Origin: Macrosoma leucophasiata
Lineage: Eukaryota; Arthropoda; Insecta; Lepidoptera; Hedylidae
Reading direction: 5' to 3'
Assembly: GCA_036365455.1 (NCBI GenBank)
Contig: JAWQUS010000027.1
Coordinates: 12,574,501-12,638,500, forward strand
DNA: 64,000 nucleotides
Of the stretch, positions 1-11,366 are shown in pieces (the stretch's first letter is position 1; every line of letters begins with the position of its first letter). The notes under the pieces are model-generated. The model was given only the letters and a program-made list of their open reading frames with translations, was not told the origin of the DNA and made no database searches. Position numbers and translations under genes: made by a program.

Positions 1-397
1 TTTTAAGGAAATAAGCATTCTAACATTTCAATGTTTTATGTAGAGTTACCTAGTCACATAGGTATCTATCTATACATCTATACAATTAAATAAAATTGGA
101 GTGTCTGTTTGTAATATAAAAATAACCGCCAATTACTAAATGCATATGCATGTATACACGGTACATCTACCAAAACAACATTTTTTACAATTTTGTCTGT
201 CTGTCTGTCTGTTTGGCGGAGCTAATCTTGGGAACGGCTGGACCGATTTTGACGGGACTTTCACTGGCAGATAGCTGATGTAATAAAGAGTAACTTAGGC
301 TACTTTTATACTAGCTGCGCCCACGACTTCGTCGGGTAGATGACGATACAGAACAATCATAAATTCTCACGCGGGCGAAGTCGCGGGCACAGCTAGT
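1..397 (+). mobile_element. Helitron-like element, 3' part (cut by window edge)
   Basis: The tract contains a TCTG microsatellite near 197-213 and ends in the paired terminal motifs CACGACTTCGTCGGG and CGCGGGCGAAGTCGCGGG, followed by CAGCTAGT near 390-396. This is the terminal hairpin and CTAGT end of lepidopteran Helitron/MINE repeats. Positions 90-397 closely match 62880-63295, so it is the 3' third of the element seen whole there. Non-coding. Confidence 0.7.
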
Positions 398-1312
398 AAT
401 ATATAAAGCTTATATTGTTTTTGTATCGGGTGACTCTTTTTTGAGTAAAAGTACATCAATCATTGATCATGTCCTTTGAAGACTTGGACGAATAGTGCAA
501 ACATTTTACAGTTAACTCATGCAAAGTCATTCCTCTAAGCTGTAGCTTGATCCATGGGGTATAAAAATGATACGTTAGTAATTTAAAAATAACTATTGTA
601 TTAAATAATATATTAAAAAATACTGTCACAATCCACAGTGAAAATTTGCTCAATATCAGTTAAAAGCATTATCAAAAAATAACTGTTTTTTCCTAAGAGC
701 ACGAAGTTATTATTACTTAATGTCCAAAATAAATTAGTTATCATTTAGGTACAACTTATGAAAATAGACTAACCATTAACTACCATAAAACTATGAGATA
801 GACACAATCATGTAAAAAGTGTGGCCTAAAAACAAGTGAAATCTACCTTAACCTAGTAAGACCAAAGACGAACCATATCTAATTACTGCCAAGGAGACTG
901 AATTGGGATTTTCGAAGTTCCAGACTAGTTGTTATGGAACTACAGTCTCAGTCCATTACTTATAATGAGTATGTTCGTTCCAATTATTAATATAATTATG
1001 GCTAACAATAGCTACATCTTTGTCATATTTTGTTTACATATTATTCAAAACTTTAACTGAGAGTAATTCTTTTAACAATGACTGTTAACTGTTACTATAT
1101 TTTTTGCTATTTATAATTTAGTATTTTATAGTTGTATTTAAGTACATATTGTAATGTAAAAGGACGTTCTCTTTAGTTGCATTCCTAAACTACAGGATAT
1201 TTCCGAGAATTTAAGAATTTAGTGCAAAGATTGGGGAAGAACACTGACATGAAAATCTTAAAAATTGAAGAATTCACATGAGTGGAATGTTTAGGTGTCA
1301 GATAGTTTAATA
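398..1312. other. Intergenic, nothing recognised
   Basis: AT-rich sequence. The one minus-strand open frame (456-653) has no family resemblance and a composition expected of AT-rich noncoding DNA. I see no repeat family or RNA gene here. Confidence 0.5.
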
Positions 1313-1620
1313 TTTTACCGGTGATAGAGCTTTTGTCACGGAGTAAATGGTCAATCTGCAGCCAAATTGTAGTGTTTAGCCCGATCGGGTTTCGATTATA
1401 CGGTAAAGTATTGAAAATGGATGTTCAGCACTATCGTGTTCCGATCAGGTGGTAATGTACGGCCCTGTAATTTACGACACAGAGGCATAACACACAACAA
1501 CAGTGGTAACGCATCTGCATTTTGACCTCGGTCTTTGTGTGGGTGTCTATAGGCTGCAGTCATCACTTAACATCAATGTGAACTGCATGCTTGTTTGCCA
1601 CTTTCATAACATAAAAAAAG
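1313..1620 (+). repeat. R1 interspersed repeat, diverged copy
   Basis: Member of the commonest repeat in the window, called R1 here. R1 is about 280 bp, begins near TACTGGTGGTAGAGCTC, contains CAGCACTATCGTGTTCCGGT and GGCTGCAGTCATCACTTAAC, and ends GCCACTTTCATTACATAAAA. The A-rich end and variable 5' ends suggest a retroposed SINE or LINE tail. No clear pol III promoter is visible, so the class is unresolved. Confidence 0.7.
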
Positions 1621-1685
1621 ACAAAACAGATTTGACATCAGGAGTGGTATTTTGTGATTTCTAGTTCTTATGTAGATTTGTACAT

Positions 1686-2291
1686 AGTACCGGACAAAAC
1701 CTCTACAAGCAGGATTTAGCGTTCTTGATCGATATTTCACACGAGTACGTATTGGCTTTGACGGTCCTTACTCCTCGACGGCACGGGCAGCCTCAATCTC
1801 GCACGATGCGGCATACAGGTCATACATTACATATTGTGTGCACGACGAGACTGCTGCATCGAGTAATATTTCGCAGGTCGTAAACCACTAATTCGTGTGA
1901 ATATATTGTATGTGTTTGGCTTCCATTTATTAATTGGTGAATATACTTAAATGAATATTACTTTTATACTTAATATTATAACAAATTTTATTATTATCGA
2001 AATTTTGTTACGGTACTTTTAACCCCTCGAAATTAAACCTGTCCGGTATTAGGTGCCAAATTTCAATGATACCAAAAAACTATATCCATTTAATAGTTCT
2101 TTTTAGTGCTTAATTAGTTATTAATTTGTGTTTATGTTGATTTAGTTCGATGCTTAATTAGTTATTAATTTGTGTTTATGTTGATTTAGTTCGATGCTTA
2201 ATATTACTAAGTGGCTCTAAATAGGAAGCACCCTAATACAAAATATTAATTTATATTTTTTTTTCCTCAAAAACCTTAAGTGTCCGGTACT
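1686..2291. mobile_element. Candidate DNA element with 11-bp inverted ends
   Basis: AGTACCGGACA at 1686-1696 is exactly inverted as TGTCCGGTACT at 2281-2291. A related TGTCCGGTA lies internally near 2040. The 606-bp interval has no coding potential and holds a 44-bp tandem repeat. It may be a non-autonomous DNA transposon. No target duplication is obvious, so this is tentative. Confidence 0.35.
2107..2194. repeat. 44-bp tandem duplication
   Basis: Two back-to-back, essentially identical copies of a 44-bp unit starting TGCTTAATTAGTTATTAATT, with a third copy breaking off after its first bases at 2195. It lies inside the candidate inverted-repeat element. Confidence 0.85.
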
Positions 2292-2304
2292 CGGGGGACT
2301 CGCA

Positions 2305-2640
2305 CGGTAGAAGTCGTCGGGACGTGACGACCTCCTCGCCCTCCAGTGGATGAGATTCTTCCGCTAGTGCAGTCAGTCTACCGAACAATGTCGGTCAAAC
2401 CATTCCAATAGATGTCAAAAAAATCTAAAAGCAACGCGGGATGGGTCCGCAGCCTCCTGTGATAAAACTTTCGCCACTCCGCCTGCCAAGCGTGGCGATT
2501 ATGGCATATTATCCCCAATTGACCCACAACACTGTTGTGGACGTCTTTGTGAAAGGCTTTTTCCAGCAGTGGACGTTTTCCTTTTTCGACTACTTTTACG
2601 ACTTTCGGCTGGAGTGACAATTTAAATTTCATATGCAGTA
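2305..2640 (+). repeat. R3 interspersed repeat (LINE-tail-like)
   Basis: Shares long stretches with 18460-18745: GTCGGGACGTGACGAC, CTAGTGCAGTCAGTC, and AAGCGTGGCGATTAT. It runs into CCAGCAGTGGACG and TTCGGCTG, the wording of many lepidopteran RTE-type LINE tails. The 84-codon minus-strand frame over it is not taken as a gene. Confidence 0.6.
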
Positions 2641-4356
2641 AGACTCAGCTTACTTAATACTTATGGATGAAGCTGGATCGAATTTTCTAAAAACGAAGAA
2701 CCAATTTACAAAACTTAACCTACCTAACTTTTATAAACGCGTCAAGAAAGTTCGTTCCTTTTTCCTTTAAAAAATAAATTAATTGTATAGATTCCATAAG
2801 ACACCTTTATATAGAAATAAATAGTTCCCAAACTACTTCCGTCCTAGCACGAGCTAGATATATTCCGCGCGAATAAAGAAAAGTTAAGTAGCTCAAGGTC
2901 CATATCAAAGCTTTTGTTGTCTTTGCGGGGAACATTATAGGTTATTAGGTTTGTAGTTTGCAGTAGTATCAAATCTATGGAGTCTTTCAGAATGAAATCG
3001 ATTTCAACATTAGAATCATCTATTATTTTGCGAATTTTCAACGATTTAACAATTCTCTTTTAAGTAATGATTGCAACTGTAATATCTGTATAATATTTTC
3101 TATATGGTATGTAGGTAAGTATGTAACTTCCCGCCTTCATCTTTTATGTGATACATAAAATTCGTACACGTACGTACGAACTCTAATATTTTTTTGTCAT
3201 GAAGTTTTTGCGAATTCAGTTTATCATGTTTTTGTGTTAATATCTATAGGCTGCTCACTGACCAACAATATCGGCTTCCATCGGTTTTAAAAACGGTACA
3301 TTATAGGTAAATAGGAGTAATTTTGGACACTTATTCGAATGGTATCACTAGTGACTCCCACTTTATCACAAAATATTTGATCAACGATGTGTGTCGGCGC
3401 TCAACAGTTGTTGTTGTTCCTTGTTGATATCTAAGTACGAGTATCTCGTATTTCGACCAACGGGCGGTCTTAGGTAGAGTCTATTACCTTGATTCAGATC
3501 GTGTATTTATTAGACGAAATTAAATTATTTGACATTGACAAGTATGGAGCATTTTGCGAAATATTTCTAATGCAGAAATAGAAAATTTCGTATAGGTACC
3601 TACTAGAAGGCACGTGCCGTTTGGCAAACAGTATCAGTCGGGAGGCATTATTAGGTCCACTGACAGTAAGGTGGATGTTGTAACACCGCAAAACCTTCGC
3701 GCTGTACATTGTAGTTTGTGTCGTTTGGTTTGCAGCTCGCGTGAGCCGCTGGGTGTGCTGTAATATTCTTTTTTTTTTTTCATAACATCAAAAGTTTTTT
3801 ATGTAATGTGCAACAGTGGTTAAAGTTTTTCAGTTACATTTTAATACCTTTTTCTTTCACTAGTCTATATTGTAAATTCTTTCGTCGTTATCTTGCACGC
3901 TAAAATGTTGAAAAGTAACTATTTTTTTTGGTGAGTTTTGTAGACTTTACTTTTGAATAGTGTATAGAAAGTAAGTTTTTATTTCAGATTTTATAAAAAT
4001 GCAGGAAAACACATAGGGTATTTTAAAGGTTTGCTTGTGATTAATCGTCCTGTACACCACTTTTTTCGATTATGCTGAACAAACTTATTGTAATTCTTAA
4101 TAAGTATGTTAGTCGTGGATTTGGCTTATTGTGATTATGTTTACTTTTTTAGTTGGATGTTTAGCGCCAAATGTCGGCAAACCACGTGAGTAGATGTTTC
4201 ATGAAAATTTCTATGAAAGTCCTCGATGAATTCCTGATTTCAAATGTACCTACGTATCCGCAATTAAACGTTAGTTTTGAAAGCAAATGGAAGCATGAGT
4301 TTAAAATTCCTTAAAAAATATGTAGGTACGTATAGGTATATCAGATTTATACGAAT
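2641..4356. other. Intergenic, nothing recognised
   Basis: AT-rich with T-runs near 3770-3780. Minus-strand frames at 2844-3041 and 3494-3709 show no known motif. No RNA gene or repeat family was recognised. Confidence 0.45.
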
Positions 4357-4421
4357 AATCTGCATAACATTTATTTTATTACGAATCGAAAATCCCTAAT
4401 AAAATAAATGTTATGCAGATT
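4357..4421. repeat. Perfect 25-bp hairpin
   Basis: Arms 4357-4381 and 4397-4421 (right arm starts TAATAAAATAAATGTTATGC) are exact reverse complements around a 15-base loop. It stands alone in noncoding DNA. It is probably a fold-back MITE remnant. Confidence 0.85.
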
Positions 4422-5371
4422 CGATGCATTATTATTATCTTTACGATGTCCATGATTACGTTATTAATGTGATTAACCTGAAGATGCTACACTTGTGCTT
4501 TCAATCAAAGAAGGTGGATGTTGAATGCGTCCAGTCCGATATCTTTTAGAAGAACTTGCTTGTTCGATTTTCAAAGTTTATTTGGATCACAAATAGACGA
4601 ATGAACGAAGAGAGGAGAGAATAATAAGTAGGTAATATAGACAAGATATCGTAAAAAACGTGTCACATGAATTAAATATCGCATTATTACTGAATTCCTT
4701 ATCTTTTTAATTCATGTAACTGAAACTTCAGGACCTTGAAAACTACATTCACGGGTATGTTGGTACGTAATCATACACAAGGTGCCTTATGTATGTAGGT
4801 ATGCCTTTTTTTCTTTTTGCGGTTTTGTACTCTAATGAATTTCTAAGGTAACCTTATTATGTTTCTAATCCTGGGCGATCAATCTGCTTATGTAAGTTAG
4901 GATTTGTTGAAGTTTTTACACGATTTATTTTTACAAAATACGTAGGTCATTAAATCTTTAAGAGTTTCTTATGGAAATTAGTTCTGCTACATTCTACCTA
5001 CACAAATGAATTATCATAATTTTAAAGACTTTTTTTGTCAATAATTCGTACCTACATATTTACGTAAAAAATCTAGTTTTATTTTTAAAGATAGCATTTA
5101 ATAAACACAGCAAAGAGCCAAGTATCCAATCTAACAAATAGATGGTTATATAGGTTAAGAACTGATCAACGTGGTTAGGTGAAGATTAACACCTCTTTGC
5201 TTGTTTCCGAATGACAGACACTGGTTATCGCTATACCTACACGCGAAACTCAGCTAAATGTTAAATGTCATATTAGATTGAATTTGAAAAATCTTTGTGC
5301 AGTTACAAGTACTTATCGAATCTGTGCTAGGAGTACGGGTTTTGAATTTATGATCATTTTCAACCTATACT
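4422..5371. other. Intergenic, nothing recognised
   Basis: AT-rich noncoding sequence without open frames, RNA genes or repeats that I can place. Confidence 0.45.
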
Positions 5372-5558
5372 TGGTAGAGTTCCAATGTAGGTTCGAGTGC
5401 GTAGGCACCACCGCATAAGAACCTAGTCTATTTGTCGCCAAATGGTAGTGTACAGCATTAACGTGATCTGGTTAGATGGTAAAATATGGTTCCGTAATAA
5501 TTACCTATCGCACAGGCAAAACAACTTAGGTCTCAGGGGGGCCACCGCCTAACTCTAA

Positions 5559-5987
5559 CTAAAACGGAAAGATTTCACTTCGGGCAGGAATCGAAGCTGC
5601 GACCTCAGGATAACCAGTCCAGCAGCTTTACCACTAAGCTACCGAAGTCCCACACCGATGCGTCAAATTTTGCTTTCCCTTTTTGATTTTTAACCGATTA
5701 TGGGTCGGTGAACGAATTCATTGATAACTAATAAATAGCTATACAACCGATATGATAGACTTTGCAGTTTATACAATATCGTTAAGATGTCGCTGTTCCC
5801 TTAATAATTGTATTATTTATTTTTCGCAATAACACATGCGAGTGAACTTCAGAAATTAAAGAAAAAACGGAAAGAAAGACAACGGAAAAAAAAATACTTC
5901 TTGCCCAAAGTCAAATTTTCTTTCCCCTTTTTTCTTTAATTTCTAAAGTTCACTCGCATGTGTTATTGCGAAAAATAAATAGTACAA
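5559..5987 (-). mobile_element. tRNA-derived SINE (type D) with 5-bp TSD
   Basis: Inserted in the MITE's left TIR. TCTAA at 5554-5558 is repeated at 5988-5992. On the minus strand the head near 5590-5650 reads like a tRNA, with TAGCTTAGTGG as A box and GCTTCGATTCC as B box. The body CAACCGATATGATAGACTTT matches the copies at 51286-51835. The distal part contains a long hairpin. Confidence 0.7.
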
Positions 5988-5990
5988 TCT
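5806..5990. repeat. Long hairpin inside the SINE insertion
   Basis: Arms at about 5806-5877 and 5921-5990 are near-perfect reverse complements (for example CGCAATAACACATGCGAGTG at 5825-5844 against CACTCGCATGTGTTATTGCG). The spacer is about 45 bp and A-rich. It probably came from head-to-head duplication of the SINE end. Confidence 0.8.
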
Positions 5991-6316
5991 AATGCTTTCG
6001 TTTAGCTTTCGACTACGAAATTATTTTGTCTGTTTCGTACCACCTAACTTGTTCTTGGAAGTGTTTTCGTCGGCAGGTATACTATACTTAAGAGCAAAAT
6101 GTTTTAATGGCGGTACGAATCTGGTAAGATCGTCCTAAACGAAAGCATTAGAGTTAGGCGATCGGCCCCTGGTTTGGCATCGCATCAGCATTTCGACTAT
6201 AGGTTTTTGCGTTGATGTTTATAGGTTGCAATAGTAACTTACTATCCATATGAACTCTACCTATGCTTCTGCCACTTTGATTAGGTACATAAAAAAACTT
6301 AAAACTACAAAGCTCT

Positions 6317-6690
6317 ACATTCTTAACTGGTGGTAGAGATTCAGTGACGGAACACGCGGGCGTAGGCACCACCACATTACTGTGATTTCCGTCACAGAGG
6401 CATAACACCTTAGGTCTCAGGAGTGGCAACGCATCTGCATTTTGATGTCTGATCATTGTGTCACGTCTCATCATCATTGGATCAAAAGTCTTAGGAATCG
6501 GCGTGAAGAGAATGATGAAAGTAGACGAGGCACGAGAGGTTTGTCAGAACCGGGATATCTGGCGCTCTACACTCTCTGCCTACCCCGTTAGGGACCTGGC
6601 GTGAAGATACATACATACATACATACATCATTGTGTGGGTGTCTATAGGCTGCAGTCATCACTTAACATCAATGTGAACTGCATGCTTGT
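6317..6690 (+). repeat. R1 copy interrupted by a LINE tail
   Basis: Starts AACTGGTGGTAGAG near 6325 and ends AACTGCATGCTTGTG near 6690. It is interrupted at 6461-6626 by a LINE 3' end flanked by duplicated ATCATTGTG. Confidence 0.8.
6461..6626 (+). mobile_element. 5'-truncated LINE 3' end with 9-bp TSD
   Basis: ATCATTGTG occurs at 6452-6460 and again at 6627-6635, bracketing the insert exactly. The insert matches the ends at 60355-60510 and 61505-61850 (TCTGCCTACCCCGTTAGGGA, then GGCGTGAAG) and finishes in an ATAC microsatellite tail. This is textbook target-primed reverse transcription of a truncated LINE. Confidence 0.85.
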
Positions 6691-6694
6691 GTTC

Positions 6695-6905
6695 CACAAA
6701 AATTTATATAAAAAATATTTTTTTTTATAAAAAACTATAATTTTTAAATAATTTAAATTTTAAAAATTTTAATTAAATTATAATTTTAATATAAATTTTT
6801 AATTTAAAGCTTATCCCTTAGAATATAAATTTAATAAATTATTTTTTAAATTAATTTTTAATATAAAAAAATATTAATTAAATTTTTTTTTTTTTTTTTT
6901 TTATT
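6695..6905. other. Probable numt: mitochondrial large-rRNA fragment
   Basis: Extremely A+T-rich (over about 90%), unlike its flanks, with the phrase TTTAAAGCTTATCCCTTAG near 6803-6821. I recall this wording from lepidopteran mitochondrial 16S rRNA, just before the conserved region used for 16S barcoding. It ends in a T-run at about 6883-6902. Simple-sequence expansion is the alternative. The identification is from memory of the family and was not checked by alignment. Confidence 0.45.
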
Positions 6906-7565
6906 ACATAAAAAAATAATTGTAAAAGTTCTAAGACTGTCTAACAAGGTTCCCATGGTGCGACCGCCTACCTTTTACGTTTTTGGTTTGGCTAGGTTTA
7001 TGATTTTATTTTGTCAGTCCTTAGCACCAACGAAAGCAATAGTCATAATCTAACTATCATATCTATTTTATACAGCTTATAAAAGCAATAACGACAGTTA
7101 GAACTTAGAATAACGCTATAGCTTTCATAGCCGGTACGAAAGAACGTCGAAATCTTTATTCAGTTCAAAATATTTATTTATATTAATTTCCGCTTCTATT
7201 TTAGTCGGCTAAATTAAAAATATTTTACATTGAATTGCTTTTTAGCAGCAATGACATCGGAATTGTTTCTTTCAAAACTTGCTACTTTAAGAAGGTGAGT
7301 GAGATTTTTTTACCAATTAAAACAAACAAGTAATAAGTAAGTAAATAATGTAGAGTTTTTGAAATAATCCTCTTAATTTCCGACATTAAATTGATTCCGC
7401 AAGTTTTTAACATTTTACATGAAATGATAAAGGTAATCTGCTGTTTCTTAGCTGATCTTATCAATAAGTTCTGTTCATAAAACTCTTTCGTTACTGTCTT
7501 TGATATAAACAATGCACATTTGAAACTACCTACTGGAAGTCGGAAAATGAAAATTGGGGATGTAG
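6906..7565. other. Intergenic, nothing recognised
   Basis: No recognised coding region or repeat. The minus-strand frame at 7282-7512 is AT-driven. Confidence 0.4.
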
Positions 7566-7769
7566 AATGCAGATCCGTCTTTGATCGATCACTTTGCGGA
7601 TAAACCTAAGCATTATAAATATTCTGTTTGGCAAAAAATCGGATATTTCCTGCAGAGCGCAGACCCATTACAGTACCTACGAGACGCTTTTGAAAAAAGG
7701 AAATCCCATGATCTATTGAATTTAGAAGATATTATTATTATATTAAGACACTTTTTAAGTAAATTCTGA
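7566..7769 (+). other. Unassigned open frame (possible exon or TE remnant)
   Basis: An open frame runs from just after TAG (7563-7565) to TGA at 7767. It encodes about 67 residues of balanced composition, including HYKYSVWQKIGYFLQSADP and LQYLRDAFEKRKS. It has no in-frame ATG. An AG at 7571-7572 (ATGCAG) could be a splice acceptor. I do not recognise the family, and it may be a transposase fragment. Confidence 0.2.
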
Positions 7770-7812
7770 ACGCTTTCCAAGATATTTTCGAAATTCGAAT
7801 AGGTATTCATAT

Positions 7813-8052
7813 TTTTTACTGGTGGTAGAGTCTCAATTCTCGACGGCATAGGCACCGCCTATTTTAGTTCAGCACTATCGTGTTCCGGATATATGGTAAT
7901 GTTAATGGCTCGGTTAATTCTGTCACCAAGGCAAAACAACCGAGTTCTCAAAAACATGTAATAACATCAACGTCGTAACAAGTCGGCAGTAATCACTTAT
8001 CATCCATGTGAGCTGCTTGCTTGTTTGTCACCATCATTAAGTACATAAAAAA
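7813..8052 (+). repeat. R1 copy
   Basis: Runs from TTACTGGTGGTAGAGTCTC through CAGCACTATCGTGTTCCGG to TAAGTACATAAAAAAAAAT. The middle part is diverged. Confidence 0.75.
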
Positions 8053-8324
8053 AAATGCTCTTTCGCTGGCAACGCTGCTACGAGGGACAAACGACTATGT
8101 AAAAACAGTTAGGTACCATTCGTGAGGTTCTGCTTTTAACTACTGGCTTAAATAGAGGGTGGAATGAAAACTGATAGACATGGCGTATTCAGATGCCGCC
8201 TTATGTAGGTCCGGTTACGTAGAAAAAAAGAAAGGATTTGCTTCTGTCCCCGAACCGAAACGACCGTGGCTTTAAAGCTTTAATTATAAGCACATTTTAT
8301 ATTTTTTAAAAGGTTACCATTTAC

Positions 8325-8865
8325 AACAACAACAACAATATTCTTTATTGTACACCATTACAAAGATACAGTTATATAAACACAAGATAACAAAAAAAAA
8401 TGTACCATTGGCGGACTTATCGCTAAGAGAGCAATCTCTTCCAGGCAACCACCAATGAATACAAGAGAAATAATTATAAATAATCAGACAGTAGGGTGTA
8501 CAAAAAAAAAACTAAAAAGAAGAAGAAAAGAATATATAGTAAAGAAGAATGAAGGTACAAATTATACACATAAACAAAACCAAACACGAACATAATGATG
8601 ATTACAATGACACACAAACATGAACACTCACAATTGGTACAAGGGAAGCATTAAGTTCAGGATAGTAAATATTTTTTTATTTGAATTTTAAATGAGTCAA
8701 TAGAGGGAGCCTGCTTTATATTAAGTGGTAGTGAGTTCCATAACCGGACTGCCTCAACTGCAAAAGATTTACCGTACAAATTTGAATGATGTGTCGGAGT
8801 TTTGAGACGTAAATTTGCAAAGGAACGTAAGGAACAGTTATTATCATTTAGCACAAGATAGATTA
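8325..8865 (-). mobile_element. 5'-truncated non-LTR retrotransposon 3' end
   Basis: The minus-strand frame at 8657-8854 encodes the C-terminal tail of a CR1/Jockey-like reverse transcriptase. It has THHSNLYGKSFAVEAVRLWN, then SLPLNIKQAPS and SFKIQIKKYLL. Downstream is a 3' UTR finishing in a TTG microsatellite (CAACAACAACAACAA on the plus strand near 8323-8337). The catalytic domains are missing, so this is dead on arrival. Confidence 0.8.
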
Positions 8866-9849
8866 TCCCTAATCTATCTTGATATGATTTCGAAAACCGT
8901 TACTCTGTTCTCGAGCTCTGTTAGTAAAAGGATGAAAAAGCATTTTATACATGCATGATAACAGGGTATAAACTCTGTCTTACTGAAGCATTTTTCTAAG
9001 GATCTTAATAAGGTAAAATTAAAAGTCTAGAGTAACAGAAACTCACGGGCCTATAACATGTTAAGATGTTCAAACTGAGTTTCAGTGTACGTAGATGCTT
9101 AACGCATGACTGTTGAGATGATTGTTGTCAGCATATAATCTGATCACAAAGCTGAAATTACTATGTAGGTAGTATAAGGTAAGTCAAGGTATCCTCGGGA
9201 ACTACAGGTTTAAAAAAAAAATTGTCCTTGATAGTTCATAAGTCTTTATAATATATCGAGCTAATAAGCTATTGGATATACATAGGTACATCACGCTAGA
9301 ACCAATGAAAAAAGGTCGGGGTCGGGGTAGATTGACAGTAGTTAGAGATATGTTTTATTCTTATATCATATCAACGCCTTCGCTTTATTTAATTCAGTTT
9401 GGTTTCTGTAGTACTCGACAGATGTAGATAAAAAAGGTCAGGTTAATATCCTTGATACAATCGTCGGTGTAGGTGAATCGAGGTTTTTAAACTTTAAGAG
9501 GTTTTTAATCTTAGCCACATTCATTTGTGTTAATTATCTTAAGAACTGGTTTTCCTAACGCGTTATTTATGTAACACCATTTTTTTCTCTCGATCGCATT
9601 AGTTTTACTGTCGCAAATAACTGTCTCCAAAGTCTAACGGTTGTGGGTGACGATCCTGAGATCCTGGCCTTCCAAGCCGTCAAACTATCTATTAGTTTTT
9701 GTTTAATTTGCAAATTCAATGCAGCTTTTAATGTGCAGCTCTTTATGTATATAGAGTGAAATTTTAGTGGATCTTTCCCGCGGCAGAACGATTATATTAG
9801 TAATGTTATGGAAATATCAGACTTAAATATTTTTTTTTGTATTTAAACA
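8866..9849. other. Intergenic, nothing recognised
   Basis: No open frame, RNA gene or placed repeat. Confidence 0.4.
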
Positions 9850-10130
9850 ACAATAAATAAATGCATGTATTCAAGCATGAGTATGTACTCACGATTCGCC
9901 GGTTAGGTTTTGGCCCACGAAACTGATGCCGTACCTGTTGATATCTCCGGAGACATTACTAAACTCCGAGGTACTGGGAAACTTCCAGAAAATAGAAAAA
10001 TCCCAATACAACCATGGATAAAGGATTTCTCACTTTTATCTCTGATAGTCGGGGACTACCCGCGGAATCGAACCCAGGATCCCAGGGTAACAGTAGTGGC
10101 CTTCTACCACTAGGCTACTGAGGCAGTTAT
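9850..10130 (-). mobile_element. tRNA-derived SINE (type C)
   Basis: On the minus strand the head at about 10130-10050 has TAGCCTAGTGG (A box) and GGTTCGATTCC (B box). The body contains ATTGGGATTTTTCTATTTTC and CATGCTTGAATACATGC. Related copies lie at 11770-11892, 37903-38106, 42820-42905 and 49243-49960. The plus-strand open frame across it is a by-product. Confidence 0.8.
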
Positions 10131-10500
10131 TATTACTATACAGTCGAATTCACATACGATACAATTGCCTTTTATCCCAGAGAAACACTTTTCTGAGTGG
10201 TGACCACTAATGAGAACTCATTTCCTTACTGAACAGTAGGTGTAGTAAAGTACATAATGTACCTACTTATCATATGAAACAATCGGTGATTCTTCTTCTT
10301 TCTAGGCATACCTGCTATTCCATATTTTTCCACGAAAGAATAGAACTTGGTAGTTGGTAGGCACCCGATGTTTTTTGAAGAAGAAATTATGTAGCATTAT
10401 ATATGTTGGTGATAAAAATCGGCCAAGCGCGTATCGGGCCATGTACATTGTGGGGTTCCATTTCTCCTAGTATAATTTCAGTTTTATTTTTTCTTTTTTT

Positions 10501-10750
10501 TATGTAATGGGAGTGGCAAACAAGCAGTTTAGATTGATGTTAAGTAATGACTGCAGCCTATAGACACCCACACAAAACCAAGATCGAAATACACGTGCGT
10601 ACATGCGTTACCACTCCTGAGGCCTAAGGTGTTATGCCTCAGTGCCGGAAATTACAGGGCCGTACATTACCACCTGACAGAAACACGATAGTGCTGAATT
10701 AAAATTTATCGGCAAGTATCCGTCACTTGAGCTCTACCACCAGTCAAAAA
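10501..10750 (-). repeat. R1 copy
   Basis: Plus strand reads TTATGTAATGGGAGTGGCAA at the repeat's 3' end through to GAGCTCTACCACCAGTCAAA at its 5' end. It is nearly full length. Confidence 0.85.
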
Positions 10751-11366
10751 GCGTTGGTCGAATACTCAGATTTATTTCTTTAGACTGACTTTGAATACTT
10801 ATTACTCGAAAACTTGTAAAAACTGCTTAGCTGTAGAGATTCTTTGTACGGAACCCTAAACAATTTATATTCGACAGAATGCTCGTAAACAAGGTTTGAC
10901 TCAATAACAGCTCTGCAGACGTCATTCAGACATTATCTTCACACACTGAAACTACGAGCAAATAACATTATTTGCTTTATTTTTTAAATATGAATCGTTA
11001 AAATAACATTCAGTTACTTACGATTTTATGAAAAGAACTTAAATGAATTAAAATTAAGACACCTATTGATAGTATAATTGTGTATTTTACGGACTGTTAA
11101 CACAAGTTTTTTCGGTTTTAAATAAGGAATCATTGATGCATAGTAGGTATTGTTATCAACGTTGTTAGTAGACAAATTATACAGGTTTTTGAAAGTAAGT
11201 ACCGATACATATAGGCCACACAGTCTAAAGAACATATGTATTATGTGTAAGTACATATACCTAATAGAGATACTTACGTTCGTTGAGACTGTCGTGCCTT
11301 TAAGATAAGGTTTAAGGTGCCTATAAAGTATACTGTGTGGGAAAAATATGAACCACTCTGCATACA
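10751..11366. other. Intergenic, nothing recognised
   Basis: AT-rich. The overlapping minus-strand frame at 11026-11367 is a chance frame running into the SINE. Confidence 0.4.

Larger units (their letters stand above)
5536..6173. mobile_element. TIR MITE (GGGGGCC...CCTAACTCTAATGC family) carrying a SINE
   Basis: Left end GGGGGGCCACCGCCTAACTC (5536-) is inverted at the right end as GAGTTAGGCGATCGGCCCC. The inner TIR continues CTAATGCTTTCGTTTAG (5989-) against CTAAACGAAAGCATTAG (about 6136-6152). A second copy lies at 23051-23759. The left TIR is split by a SINE. The ends resemble hAT termini, but I could not confirm an 8-bp target duplication. Confidence 0.75.
5372..6298 (+). repeat. R1 copy split by a nested MITE
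   Basis: The 5' half (GCGTAGGCACCACCGCAT near 5400 through TTAGGTCTCAG at about 5535) and the 3' half (GGCATCGCATCAGCATTTCG near 6176 through GGTACATAAAAAAAC) are the two parts of one R1 repeat. They are interrupted by a TIR element at about 5536-6173. Removing the insert restores R1 order. Confidence 0.75.
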
